Of a stretch of 64,000 nucleotides of DNA, positions 35,797 to 48,904 are shown piece by piece. Under the pieces are notes generated by a model. The model was not told the origin of the DNA, searched no databases, and was given only the letters and a program-made list of their open reading frames with translations. Each line of letters starts with the position of its first letter. Position 1 is the stretch's first letter. The stretch covers positions 844,497,465 through 844,561,464 of the forward strand of contig NC_057801.1 in NCBI RefSeq assembly GCF_018294505.1, in the 5' to 3' direction. Made by a program: the position numbers and the translations under genes. The stretch comes from Triticum aestivum (lineage: Eukaryota > Streptophyta > Magnoliopsida > Poales > Poaceae).

Positions 35797-37299
35797 TGTA
35801 GGAGATATGCCCTAGAGGCAATAATAAATACTATTACTTATCTCCATGTTCATAATTATGTTTATGTTCCATGCTATAACTGCAATGATTCTCGAGTCTG
35901 CAATATCCACGAGGCTCGAAGGAAGACTCATATGCACGTGTGGAATAATAAACGGTAAGAAGTATTCCTAGTTTGGCCTCTAAGACTAGCTCAAGTGTTG
36001 CATGATGGTTCCGTTTTCCTGATCATGGGCATGTCTATGCCAGCAACTTTCAGGGCACAATGTTAAGAGAACATTTGTGTTGAATCGACCCGGTTTGATG
36101 TTATGCTATGAGATTCATTCGTCACAAGTTAATGGTAAATAACAGAGAGATGTTTAACGTTTGCATGATTCCTTAGACCATGAGAGTATCGAGTTTCTTC
36201 ATGCTTGCTTCATGAACTTTGGGGTTTGTTAAACGTCATCCGTAAATGGGTGGCTATTACCGCGGCTTACGGGTTCATGGAAAAGTGTGTCAAGTAACTT
36301 GATAGCTCAAGATTGGGATTTGCTCCTCCGACAATGGAGAGATATTCTCGGGCCCTCTCGGTGTTATGGTATCCATCATCGTCTGGCCAAACACAGTGTG
36401 ATTTGATCACAGGGATGGCGGAACACGAAAACGAGAAAAGAGAAAAAAACCAGTAACGAGGTAACTAGCATAGTGGACAAGTTGTTGATCCACGGGGATG
36501 CAAGTAAATCTCACCTCGGGTCTTTGTAACATATCGCGAAGCAACAGGAATAGCACACGGCAACTGGAGGTTCACTCGAATATTCATTCGTGTGGGTATA
36601 GGGGTCAATATGGGTGTCCACGGCTCCGATGTTGATCATTGATCGGAAGGGGTTCCGGGTCATGTCTATACTTCACCGAACCTATAAGGTCACACGCTTA
36701 AGGGTCATATATCTATTGAATACTAGACAGAGAGTCTGAGAGAAAATCACCGAAAAAGTTTCGGACACCGGAAAAGTTTCGGACAGCGGAAAAGGTTCCG
36801 CAGAGAGAGGTCATCGGATGAGTTTCGGTGAAACTGAAAATTTGTTTCAGGGGATACCATTAAGTCAAATTGGTTTCGGCACATGCCTGATAATTCTTGG
36901 AGGGTGCCAGAATCATTCTGGAAGCTTTCTGGAATTTTCCGGGATAATAACCGGATATGCTCCGGGGCTGCCGGAACCAATTCAGATGTTTTTCGCAGAT
37001 GAAATTCACTAATCTGAAATTGTTTCAGAACAAATCCAAAATCATTTTAGTGGGTACAGGAATTATTCTAAGACTCACAGAAATATTTTCGGATTTAATG
37101 GATGCGAAAAATTGTCTTCATGAATAGTAAAAACGCATTCTTGTTTGCTTTGCGCAGGTGAAAATCACTAAACCGAAATTGTTTCAGAACGTGTTGAAAA
37201 TTAATTTTAGTGGGTAATGGAAATGTTTTGAGCCCACATAAATATTTTCACTTCGAACGGACGCTGAAAAATGTCGTCATGAATAGTGAAAGTGCTTTT

Positions 37300-37394
37300 T
37301 GCTTGGCTTCTTGGAGAAGCCACCTTGAAGGCCTTTTGGTATTATCCCCTTGGCTTCTTGGAGAAGCCACCCTTGGGCTTGGCCTATAAATAGG
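37300..37394 (+). promoter_or_regulatory. LTR promoter: two identical hairpins before TATAAATAGG
   Basis: The palindrome GGCTTCTTGGAGAAGCC occurs twice (about 37305 and 37352), just upstream of TATAAATAGG at 37385-37394. The same arrangement is in the 3' LTR (TATA at 46072). This is the likely U3 promoter; hairpin or enhancer function is inferred only from position and repetition. Confidence 0.6.
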
Positions 37395-37599
37395 GGTGGA
37401 GGGGGCTGCCTAAAGACACATCCCTTCTCACATACAAGTGCCGTGCATGATCTGGCTTCTTCTCTCCCTCCCATGAAAAGAGTTTCGTAGAGCCGCAAGG
37501 CTGTCTGGGTTCCGGCAGGAACTAGTTCTGGACGGCGAAGCCCTGCCGGATAGATGACACCGTATGTGTGCAACTCTGTAGAAAGATCGTAGTTTCGGT

Positions 37600-37765
37600 C
37601 TTAGTTCGTGAGTGCCTCCCGAAGGGCTGTCCGAGTGACCGTTCGAGTTTCGATGGTCCTCCCGAAGGGCTGTCCGAGTTTTGAGGGTCCTCCCGAAGGG
37701 CTATCCGCGACACCGTCCGAGTGACTGTCTGACTGCCTCCCGGAGGGCTGTCCGTGGGGCGGATG
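37600..37765 (+). repeat. CTCCCGAAGGGCTGTCCG tandem-like repeats in LTR leader
   Basis: Four or five near copies of an 18-bp unit spaced by 15-30 bp, downstream of the TATA box, in both LTRs (counterpart 46300-46460). The 3' LTR copy is about 11 bp longer in this block. Confidence 0.65.
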
Positions 37766-40700
37766 AGGGTATACATCCTCGCGGTTGGGAGGTTGTAAAT
37801 CCTAGCTACGGGGATCTGCACCGCCGTTCGTCATCGACTCTACTTCCCGCTGCGCTACGAGTCGGTAATGAATAAGATCAAACCATGTATGCAGTCTCCA
37901 TAGTGGTCCTGGGCTGGTGCGTAGGTCGGAAATTTTTTGTTTTCTGCTGTGTTCCCCTATAGTGGCATCAAGAGCCATGCTATGAGTAGATGCAGGTTAC
38001 GATCTAGAATACATGGAGTTGTATGGGTATTGCATAATATAATTTTGGAGTAGATGAGATCTATTGCTGAAAATTATTTATGCGGGTGACAGATGAAATC
38101 TGTTACCCGACGTTCTTGTTGCTTCCCTAGAATTTGCATTTGCTCAATCTCAAGACAGCATGGTGGAATTTGACAAAGTTCTGGCAATCTGTGATCCTGA
38201 TTGATCATGGAAGTGCTATCAGTTCTTTGGGTTCTGCCGTAGTCAAAAGAAAGATGAATTCGCAGATGAAAGGGCATTGCAGATATGATTTGCACGGGGG
38301 TCATGCGTATGACGAAGTTTAGTATGGGGCTCGAGATTTAATTATCTCGTGTTTCATAAACCCTGAGATGTTAATCTAGGAACTTGAATAGTCATACTTG
38401 ATGATAAAACGTTGGTAGCTGCGGTTTAAGTCGAAACCTTAGAAGCCACGTAAAACTTTTTTTGTATGAACCGATTAGAGGCGTCTAACTTGGTTTTGCA
38501 GGATGGTTTGCATGTGATGTGGTATAGCAGTGCTCATAATAATTTGATTATGTATGAGATGACTATATAATGTAAATTAACATGACCTGCGTGTCATGAT
38601 TCGACATGATGGCTGGAGCCATATGATTGTCACTTTAATGACCTGCGTGTCAACCTTAAGTAATGCACTTATTTTATTAGCTATAGAGATAGCGATATTA
38701 TCTGGTGCATCGACAAGGTGGTGGCAATCTTAGCGAAGGTGAACACTGACGCGAATGCCGAAGACGAAGAAATGAAATACTTCTCCGTCAGAAAGGGCTA
38801 TACCATATCATGCTATTATGAATTGCCTGAGATGTTTAGCCCTTATGATGGACCCTTCTTGATTGGGCGGTAGTCGCTTTTATTAGGGTGATCTCTCACA
38901 AAAATATCAAGTAGTTAGTGTTCTCCCAAGTGTAGCACCGTCTACAACACGTATCTTTTCGGGGTGCGCCATGTACACATGAGCACGAACAATTAGAGAG
39001 GTGTAAGGCGGGTGAAGGTCAGACCTCACTGCGTGATCACTTGCTTGTCTTGACGTTCAGGCATGAAAGTCATGAGCTCGGAACACAAGCATCGAAAGAT
39101 GAACAAGAGTCACATAGAGATGTGATCAGCATGTTGGCCTACCGATAGAAATTCACGTCATCAGTGATGAACCCGTCAATGGTGTTGAATTGATATGCGG
39201 ATCTTGAATCACTCACAATCAATTATGAGAGATATTGATTTGAGTGGGAGGGCACTGCAGAATTAACTTCTTTTAATTCTCAGTGCAATTAATTTTGAAC
39301 ACTGTCTAAGTGTTTTTTGCTTAACAGTTGTAGAATAATGGCTCGCGTTTCCACCTTCCCTGTTAAAATTGAATAGCTGTTAAATATCTGATTAAAACTT
39401 TACGGTTGGTAATGTAATATGAGGATTGTCCTCAAAAGTGCCGAGAAGGACTTTGTCCTATCGCATGCTTTCGGTATTCTCCCGCTAATGCTATGGATGA
39501 TGTGACTCTCGTCCTTCGATCCAAAAGCTAGAATTCCGTTTTCAGTCAAGTGCAATATGTTTGCTTCCATGAGACCCGAACTTCGAAAGTTTGGATAGTT
39601 ATGTGATATTCATGGAATCTGAAAATCATTTTCAGAGATAGACAAAGGCTAAAAGATATGAGATATCCAAAGCAAGGTTTGTTAGCAAACCATTAGTAAA
39701 GGAGTTTACTATGCATTAGACTGATAAGAGAGGGATCCAGAAGAAAGCTTTTCATATGATGAAGTTGGATGCTTTTTCTGGAAGTAGGAGAAATACTAAA
39801 AGTTAAACTGTTAGAAGTATAAAGGCAATAAGAAAGAAGACTGGAATATCCAGCTCATGTATGAATGTCATACAAGTTTTTGATGTATAGAAGGCTGGTC
39901 AAAAGATATAGTTCTTGGGAATTATGATTAAAATTGTTAATCACTAAATTCTTGGGTATTGTGAGTTAATCACAAAGATACCCGCTTGATTGCATTCTGT
40001 TGCAACTCAATGTAAGAACTACTATGGCCTGAAAGACTAGCCAGGAATGAGGTTTAGGTATACACAGGGAACATAGTAAATGTTACTATACTTTCCATCG
40101 GTGTATTACCGTCTGTATTTATTTTCATAATTCATTTAGAGTTTCACACTCTAGCCCATTGCATAAGGTATCTTGCAAGAAGGTTGTTCATAAGAGAACT
40201 TTTCATGTTCAATGTTATGAATAACATAAGGGCCATACTTTCATTGAGAATGAGATGTATGTTATGAATAATGATAATAATATATTACCTCTGGATTTAC
40301 TTTCATAATTCATTTTAGAGTTTTTAAACACTCTAGCCAATTGCACAAGTTTGTTGCAAAAGGGTTGTTCATAGAAGAACAATTGTTGTTCAGTATTATG
40401 AATAACATGAAGGGCCATGCTTCCATCCAAGATGGGATGTATGTTATGAATATTGATGGTAATATGATACATCCATAACGCTGACGCTAAATGTCGCGAG
40501 ACTATGAGAATACCACACATGGGTGGCACTACATTTGCTCACATTGGAGAAACCCGCATGGAAAAATTCCATTATGATGGATTTTGAAGTCGTTTGATTT
40601 TGAATCATCTGACACTTGCAACTTTCCTCCGAAAAGTGAAGTGACTGAAATACCGTTCACAGGCCATAAGGAACGAGCAACAAACTTATTGGCGATCATA

Positions 40701-43172
40701 CATTTTGATGTGTGTAGTTCAATAAATGTTGTTGCAAGTGGTGGATTTATTTATCTTCTGAAATGACTCAAGTAGATATATGGATATTTACTTGATGAGA
40801 TGTAAGTCTAGATCTTTTGAAATCATTCGAAAGGTTTTCAAAAATGAAGTAGAAGTTATTGTAACAAGAAAATTATGTTTCTGCAATTTGATTGCACAAA
40901 GGAATATTTGAGTTACATGTTTAGCGAATGTCTGGTGAGTTGTGAAAAGAGTTTCATAACTTACACCTTCCGGAACACCACTATGAGTGGAATGTTTGTG
41001 AAGATGTAATCAAACCATTTATGACATGGTAAGATCAAAGATGACATAAATAAATTTGCCATTATGACTTTTAAAGAGTAATGCTTTAGAGACTGCGGCT
41101 TTTACACTGAAAAGAGCTCCATCGGGTCTGTTGAAATGATGGCATGGTATGGTACGCCCAACCATGTTATATCTTTTCTTAACATTTGGAATATTGGGCT
41201 TGTGTAAAAGGTTACAAACCTATTCCAAATCAGACAAGTGCTAATTTGTTGGTTATGCAAATTATTGGGTATTCCCTCACCACAATACTGAGGCAAAAAG
41301 TTTTGCCATAAAGAACGGTGTGATTTTGAAGAAAATTGTTCTTTCAAAAAGGTGAGTGGAAGAATAGTGCAACTCGACGAGATAAACAGTATCTTCGTCA
41401 TCAGATCAAAGGAAAGAGACCTTGGAAGTAATTCCAGAGTTTCCTACTGCGACTGATACGGAAGTCTCTACAATAAAATGTATGAACTTCGGTCGAACTT
41501 GCAGCTGAACCATGTAGGCAAGGCTCGTGCAAACCTCTCAGGTGCGCAAACGAGATATTGTTGTTAGACAACATTGTACCTATGATACACAAGGAAGCGT
41601 TGATGGGCCCTGACTCCGGAATTGGCTAAATGCCAATACAACCCGAGTTAGTTTCCATATAAGTGATTCAAGATTAAAACCTTGATACACACCTTTCGGA
41701 AGACTTAGAGTCTAACAAATATTTATGGAACTTAAAACCTATACGGATAAAAATGTTTTATCCATAAAGCTCGACTTGTTGAAATAACAAGTTCAAGAGT
41801 TGACTACGGTGAGGTTGTTTTCATCGTAGCGATGCTTAAAGTCGGTTCGGGTTGAACTAGCAATTAATACATATTTCAATCATGAGATATGAAACATGGA
41901 TGACAATAGGATTTCCATCTGATGGAAATGAAACCAAGGACTTGCATGTCTTACAGTCCAAGGCATTTTGTCTATCCAGAGGATGCTAGTAAGGGTGCAA
42001 ACTTCAGAGTTCCAGCGATGGACAGAAGAGAGCAAAATGGAGTTGGAATCTTCGTGCTTTGATGAAATGGTCAAAGGGGTTTGACTTCATCAATGGGTAA
42101 CGAAGATGCTTGTAATTCAAGAAAGTAAGTGGGGGCATAATATTATTTCTGAAAACCTTGTGTGCTTGACACATTGTTAATTGGAAATAAATTTCTTGAC
42201 ACGGATTAGGACTTCATTTGAAAATAGTTTTTTGATGAAGTGCTTAGGCTAAATAGCCTCAATATTAGGCATAATGATCTATGGAGATAGATTTACCTAA
42301 TAGGGCTAAGCAATAAATACATATTGACAAGATGCTAAAACCGTTTAGCACTAAGAACGACAAGGAGTGATTCTTGCCGAAGTCACATGGAAAGAGTTTT
42401 TGCAAGAATCAGTGTCCCAAGACATTGATGAGCAAAATACATGATGCAGATTCCACACACTTTTGTGTTTGGATTAATCATGTATTCCATGGTATGTAAA
42501 ACAACCAGATATGTCCGATACCCCCAAGGTGTTGCGAGCATGGATACTAAAGTGATCAAAGTACTAATCGTGGGACAACATTGAAAGATGTCATTGAGTA
42601 CTAGAGTAAGTACTCATGATATGTTTTCTTGCAAGCGGAGATCATGAAGAGTTTGTTGTAAAATGTTACATTGATACAATCTTCATCTTTTCTCCATGCG
42701 ATTTTTGATTTAAGTTAAGGGTTTTGTGTAATACAGAATATGGTGGCACGGTAGTTGGAAATTGTTCCCAACAGGATACTGTGGTGAATTCTATAACAAA
42801 TGACTAAGTATATTGACGCTTTAGAAGCGACAAACAAGATGTTGAATCATATAGTTCATTCATGAACTTAGTATGGTTCCAAGATGGCTTTTGTCAATGG
42901 GACACTACTGCAGGTAGTTTCTCCATAACTCAGTCTGAGGAATCCAGGTTTGACCTGTGATTCACATACATAAAAGCCAAGTCCACACAAAATATGAATT
43001 TTGTGAAAGCGTGAAAACGTGAGCATATGCAAAGATACATACGGAGCTGAAGTCGTCAGATCCGATGGACATCAGACTATACCACATGCGAAGCATTTTT
43101 TACACCGGTATGCCATAGGTGTAGAGTGCATTAGCATTAACTAGATTATTGACTCTAGTGCAAGTGGGAGTC

Positions 43173-46100
43173 TGTAGGAGATATGCCCTAGAGGCAATAA
43201 TAAATACTATTACTTATCTCCATGTTCATAATTATGTTTATGTTCCATGCTATAACTGCAATGATTCTCGAGTCTGCAATATTCACGAGGCTCGAAGGAA
43301 GACTCATATGCACGTGTGGAATAATAAACGGTAAGAAGTATTCCTAGTTTGGCCTCTAAGACTAGCTCAAGTGTTGCATGATGGTTCCGTTTTCCTGATC
43401 ATGGGCATGTCTATGCCAGCAACTTTCAGGGCACAATGTTAAGAGAACATTTGTGTTGAATCGACCCGGTTTGATGTTATGCTATGAGATTCATTCGTCA
43501 CAAGTTAATGGTAAATAACAGAGAGATGTTTAACCTTTGCATGATTCCTTAGGAAGGAATCCATATCACAGAGAGCGGATTTGCGCTCCCGCGGCTAGGG
43601 TTCCCCCGCTCCCCTCCTGCCGCCGCCGCCTCTCCCGCCGCCGCCGGCCGTCGGCCCCGCCCCCCGCCTCCGCCCCCCTTCCGCCCGGCCCCTCCTCCGG
43701 CTAGGCTGCCTCGCGCCGCCTCCCCGGGAGGTGGCCGGGGCGGAGCTCGCGCCCCGCGCCCGCAGGACCCCGCCTTCCCCATCTCCCTCCGCAGCCGCCG
43801 GCAGGCGACCCCGGCGTTGGCCCGGGTGATGCCGGCGGCGGCGGGCCTTCCAGTCCCCGCGCGCGCGTGCTCCCTTCCCGGGGCAGGGAGGCGGCGGCGG
43901 TGCAGCTCGGCTTGGCTGCGGTCCGGCGGCCCTGTGGTGGCGGCCGGCGGCCGGCGTGGTGACGGCGCCGCTCCTTGGCGGCAAGGCGGCATGGTGGTGC
44001 TGGGTGGCCGTCGTCGCGCCCCCGGCCCAGATCTGGGCACGTCGGGCCCAGATGGGGCCCTAGCGGGCCGGCCCCCCGGCATGGTCTCGTTGTCTGCGGC
44101 GTGGTGAGGAGGAGGAGCGGCTCGGACTTGGGGCGTCGGCGCCGATGGCGTGCCGGCAGCAGCGCGAAGGCGGGAGCTTTACGGGCCCACGAGGGCTCGG
44201 CCGGGCCTGTGGGCCTACGGGCCTGGTGTGCTCCTGCTATTGCGTCCGGACGGCTACTGTCGCTGATAGTGGAGGTGGGGCCCTCCCGCGTGCCGATGGT
44301 GCTGATGCCCTACTCCCGGCTCTGATTCTTCGTCGTGCTGTCCTCACTTCGCGGTGCCGTGGTGAGACGGCGTGGAGGCCTCACGACCGCGTTGGCGCAG
44401 GGTGGTGGTTGGTTTGGTGGCGGGATCCGAAGCGCCCGAGGTGCGGGTTGGGATCGGGGGAAACCCCTGTCGGCGTGGCCGACTCCGGCGCGGTGGCGCC
44501 TGTGGGTGCCGCCTGTCCTTCCGGGAGGGCGTCGGGGGCTTCTCTTCCTCTCGCCTCGTCGTGTACCGGGGGAAACCCTTGGCAGCAGCGTCGTCATCGT
44601 CGCGATCCTTCTTGGAGGTGTTGATTGGTGCCGGCGCTTCAGAGTCTTGGAGCCTAGTGGATGAGCTCGGTGGGCCTAGCGATCGCGAGACTTCTTCGTT
44701 TTTGTTGATCCGCCGTTGTCGGCATTTGTTTCTTTTGCTCTTTCTCTGTTGTTTCTTTTGGGCGTGACTGTGCTGCTTCCGCCCCAGCACCTATCCCTGT
44801 ATGATTCGGTTGGTTGCTTTGTATACAAAGCGGGGGGAAACCCTTTTTCGGCATGATTCCTTAGACCATGAGAGTATCGAGTTTCTTCATGCTTGCTTCA
44901 TGAACTTTGGGGTTTGTTAAACGTCATCCGTAAATGGGTGGCTATTACGGCGGCTTACGGGTTCATGGAAAAGTGTGTCAAGTAACTTGATAGCTCAAGA
45001 TTGGGATTTGCTCATCCGACAATGGAGAGATATTCTCGGGCCCTCTCGGTGTTACGGTATCCATCATCGTCTGGCCAGACACAGTGTGATTTGATCACAG
45101 GGATGCCGGAACACGAAAACGAGAAAAGAGAACAAAACCAGTAACGAGGTAACTAGCATAGTGGACAAGTTGTTGATCCACGGGGATGCAAGTAAATCTC
45201 ACCTCGGGTCTTTGTAACATATGACGAAGCAACAGGAATAGCACACGGCAACTGGAGGTTCACTCGAATATTCATTCGTGTGGGTATAGGGGTCAATATG
45301 GGTGTCCACGGCTCCGATGTTGATCATTCATCGGAAGGGGTTCCGGGTCATGTCTATACTTCACCGAACCTATAGGGTCACACGCTTAAGGGTCATATAT
45401 CTATTGAATACTAGACAGAGAGTCTGAGAGAAAATCACGGAAAAGTTTCGGACATCGGAAAAGTTTCGGACACCGGAAAAGGTTCCGCAGAGAGAGGTCA
45501 TCGGATGAGTTTCGGTGAAACTAAAAAGTTGTTTCAGGGGATACCATTAAGTCAAATTGGTTTCGGCACATGCCTAATAATTCTTGGAGGGTGCCAGAAT
45601 CATTCTGGAAGCTTTCTGGAATTTTCCGGGATAATAACCGAATATGCTCCGGGGCTGCCGGACACTACAGGAATTGTTTTTCGCAGATGAAATTCACTAA
45701 TCTGAAATTGTTTCAGAACAAATCCAAAATAATTTTAGTGGGTACTGGAATTATTCTGACCCACAGAAATATTTTCGGATTTAATGGACGCGAAAAATTG
45801 TCTTCATGAATAGTAAAAACGCATTCTTGTTTGCTTTTCGCAGATGAAAATCACTAAACCGAAATTGTTTCGGAACATGTTGAAAATTAATTTTAGTGGG
45901 TAATGGAAATGTTCTGAGCCCACATGAATATTTTCAGTTCGAACGGATGCTGAAAAATGTCGTCATGAATAGTGAAAGTGATTTTTGCTTGGCTTCTTGG
46001 AGAAGCCACCTTGAGGGCCTTTTTGGTATTATCCCCTTGGCTTCTTGGAGAAGCCACCCTTGGGCTTGGCCTATAAATAGGGGTTGAGGGGCCTGCCTAA

Positions 46101-46660
46101 AGACACATCCCTTCTCACATACAAGTGCCATGCATGATCTGGCTTCTTCTCTCCCTCCCATGAAAAGAGTTTCGTAGAGCCGCAAGGCTGTCTGGGTTCC
46201 GGCAGGAACTAGTTCTGGACGGCGAAGCCCTGCCGGATAGATGACACCGTATGTGTGCAACTCTGTAGAGAGATCGTAGTTTCGGTCTTAGTTCGTGAGT
46301 GCCTCCCGAAGGGCTGTCCGAGTGACCGTTCGAGTTTCGATGGTCCTCCCGAAGGGCTGTCCGAGTGACCGTCCGAGTCTTGAGGGTCCTCCCGAAGGGC
46401 TGTCCGCGACACCGTCCGAGTGACTGTCCGACTGCCTCCCGGAGGGCTGTCCGTGGGGCGGATGAGGGTATACATCCTCGCGGTTGGGAGGTTGTAAATC
46501 CTAGCTGCGGGGATCTGCACCGCCGTTCGTCATCGACTCTACTTCCCGCTGCGCTACGAGTCGGTAACGAATAAGATCAAACCATGTATGCAGTCTCCGT
46601 AGTGGTCTTGGGCTGGTGCGTAGGTCGAAATTTTTTTGTTTTCTGCTGTGTTCCCCTACA
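43173..46660 (+). repeat. 3' LTR of Copia element, split by a retroposon
   Basis: LTR sequence 43173-43552 and 44865-46660 after removing the insertion and one TSD copy, about 2176 bp. Confidence 0.92.
43553..44850 (+). mobile_element. Retroposon (1298 bp) nested in the 3' LTR
   Basis: Exact 14-bp target duplication GCATGATTCCTTAG at 43539-43552 and 44851-44864. The sister LTR shows the uninterrupted site. GC-rich 5' portion, TG-rich 3' portion, 3' end 'aaagcggggggaaacccttttt' in parts, a form I recall from grass LINE 3' ends. It ends in T/G rather than a clean poly(A). Long ORFs on both strands have no known domain. Same general build as 11906-13268. Confidence 0.88.
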
Positions 46661-46665
46661 TAAGG

Positions 46666-48240
46666 GTGGTTGTGTGATGCAACACCGGTTGTATCATGAG
46701 CATGTAAAAGGCGCCACAAGCAAAAGAGGAGGCGTTCTAGGCAGAACATGGTGTGAGAAGACAATGCAGAGGTGAGAGCTTCAACAGTAGCAATGTCGAA
46801 ACCACCAACATAGGATAATGCAAGGTACCATCATCAAGGAGCTGCACCATCACCAGACCCCCGATCCATCTAACTCTCAACATTAGGGTGGTCATTTCAT
46901 GTGCCAAATGAGGGAGACGATGAGAGAAGACTCTGGCTCATCACATGCATGGAGAAAGGAGCAACATATATGCTCTCAAAGAAGGATGGTCATTGTCATT
47001 GGTGGAGTGTAAATACCTCAACCAAGGATGGTCATTGTCATTGGTGGAGTGTAAATGAAGGTCACACACAACAAGAAGTTGTCAACGACAAAGGACCCAA
47101 GAAGCAAAACAAACATTGAGTTGTAGGAAGCTCACATAGCATGAAGTGGAGTTCCGCATGTTTTGGAGCAGAAAAGCATCACGATAGTAGTAGACGGCAA
47201 CACTATGACACCGATCGATCTGCCGAAGGAGGACAAAAGGGGTAGCAGATGGAAGATTCACAACACCAAGTAGTGTCATTGCTAGGCCCCAATGACACAC
47301 ACAACCATCGACCCCTGGTCGTTCGCACCTTCAACCACACGGAACAACGAAAGAAGTTGTTTGGTTCTCCAACATGGTGCCTCCAAGAAAGAAGTGATGC
47401 CGAATAAACCACCATCACCTAATATGGCAAAACCCATCATAGGTTTTCATGTGGATAGAATGAGAAAAGAAATTTGTCGGTGCAATGGCTCCAAGACAAT
47501 GCATCCACGAGGAAATGACATCCATAGACACATTTGCTGGAGAGATCGACAGGTTGATGCACAATTTTTGCCCATAGCTAGTGCAAACCCACATAACCAT
47601 GACAACATTAGTATTGCTATTGCCACGTGTTGGCCGGATCTGGCGAGTACTTGCTGCCACGCCTTGCGCCAAAACTGGGCATCACCAAGCATGTAGCGGA
47701 TCTGCGTGCTATCGTCAACAATGCCACGTCCACTAGCACACACAGATGGTGGGGAAGCATGGAGGAGCGTCACCACTAGCGGTTTGGGGGGAATTTCATG
47801 GATGGCACAGTGGCGTCAAGAGTCAGGGCCCATGGAGATTTGGATGCGCGGACGTTGAAAATGTTGGCATCATCGAGGCCAGCCTGCAGGTAGACTGGAG
47901 AGGAGGCGCAACCTTCAGCCTCGTTGAGTTGCAACCGTTGTTGAAAAGCTGTCGAAGATGCCAAGCCAGGGAACCGCTCAGCAGCATACCACCATGGTTG
48001 GATCTGGAGTCGGAGTTGCGAGATCCACCGGTGAGGAGCTGGACAGCTGACAGGGAGCAGATGACGTGGGCGGGAGAGAGAAAAAAACACTAGAGAAAGT
48101 TGCCCCGCCGCCGCCATCTGCCATCGGACGGACTGCTCTGGTGGCGACGAGGTAGTCGTGGAGGGGCTGTTTTCGGTGATGGCGTTGGTGGCCTCCAGAG
48201 TCACCCGGGGCGGCCGCTGGGGGGGGGGGGGGTAGGCTTC
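46666..48240 (-). repeat. Retroposon-like sequence, minus strand
   Basis: Read on the minus strand it begins GC-rich near 48235 (after a G run on the plus strand at 48219-48232) and becomes less GC-rich leftwards, like the other retroposons. A 31-bp direct repeat (ggatggtcattgtcattgg...) lies at 46986 and 47026. The Copia element inserted at its left part (TSD TAAGG). No ORF with a known domain. Confidence 0.45.
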
Positions 48241-48904
48241 AGCCTTTTTTCCAATCACCTCTGTTAGTTTGTTGGTTGGATAGTGTTGTCTTAAAGTTGA
48301 AGCACCAAATAAGCATGAGAAATTTCCCAGAATGAAGAGGTCTTATTTTATCAATTCATACACTTGTTAAGAAAAAATAATTCATAGTTATTTGCTTCGA
48401 AAAAAAGTGAGAAATTTCTAGCATTGTAAGTTGAGAATGGAAAATGAGGGAACAGCCCAAAAGACGTTGGTATGTAGTACTAATTTTTATTAAAAAAAAC
48501 ATTGGGATGACGTAGTGGTGCTATCCCTCTGATCTAATCTTGATATCCATCGAGTGTCAATCTTAATATCCATCGAGAGAATCTCAATCCACGTGAAGAC
48601 ATCGATTCATACGTGAGGAAAACCTATCCGAGGCCACTTGGATTTAGCAAAACCGCAGAAGGTACCATTGCTTGCACCAAATGGTAGTAGGCTAGTAGCA
48701 AAGCTCTTTTCAGCTCCAAGATTTGGCGGGTATCTCAGCAATTATTTTGCTTCGCGCCAACTTACGAGAGGACGGGTGGTGAGTGGAGTGCACGAGACCT
48801 CACCTCGCTGCCTACAACAATACTGGAGTACTATTTTAGAGGAAGCAACAGACACCGGAACCAAACCATTTCTCTCTCTCTCTCTTACCGGCGACGCGAC
48901 GCCC
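48241..48904 (+). promoter_or_regulatory. 5' flank and leader of PAE D
   Basis: Host flank with an in-frame but non-conserved ORF extension beginning at 48638. A CT microsatellite (48872-48886) lies just before the ATG and is a common core-promoter/leader feature in plants. No clear TATA box. Confidence 0.4.

Larger units (their letters stand above)
35797..37961 (+). repeat. 5' LTR of Copia element
   Basis: 2165 bp, uninterrupted. It preserves the empty site (gcatgattccttagacc near 36165) for the retroposon nested in the other LTR. Confidence 0.92.
35797..46660 (+). mobile_element. Copia LTR retrotransposon, full length but decayed (Angela/Maximus-type)
   Basis: LTRs 35797-37961 and 43173-46660 (the latter includes a nested insertion) start TGTAGGAGATATGCCC and end CCCCTACA (CTATA in the 5' copy). 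The 5-bp target duplication TAAGG is exact (35792-35796, 46661-46665). A primer-binding-site-like tggcatcaagagcc follows the 5' LTR, and a purine-rich tract (aagtgggag) precedes the 3' LTR. The 5.2-kb interior has no long ORF, but decayed Copia pol is readable: integrase C-terminal region near 41100-41450, and RNase H/polymerase remnants at about 42160-43140. About a dozen substitutions separate the first 900 bp of the LTRs, so insertion is recent even though pol is heavily damaged; the copied parent was probably already defective. Confidence 0.9.

Noticed and set aside
43549..44790. Several overlapping ORFs of 100-177 codons on both strands
   Set aside because: Composition artefacts of the GC-rich nested retroposon; simultaneous openness in many frames argues against coding.
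48638..48904. In-frame N-terminal extension of PAE D
   Set aside because: Not present in A, B or C. The conserved protein begins at the ATG at 48905, after a CT-rich leader.
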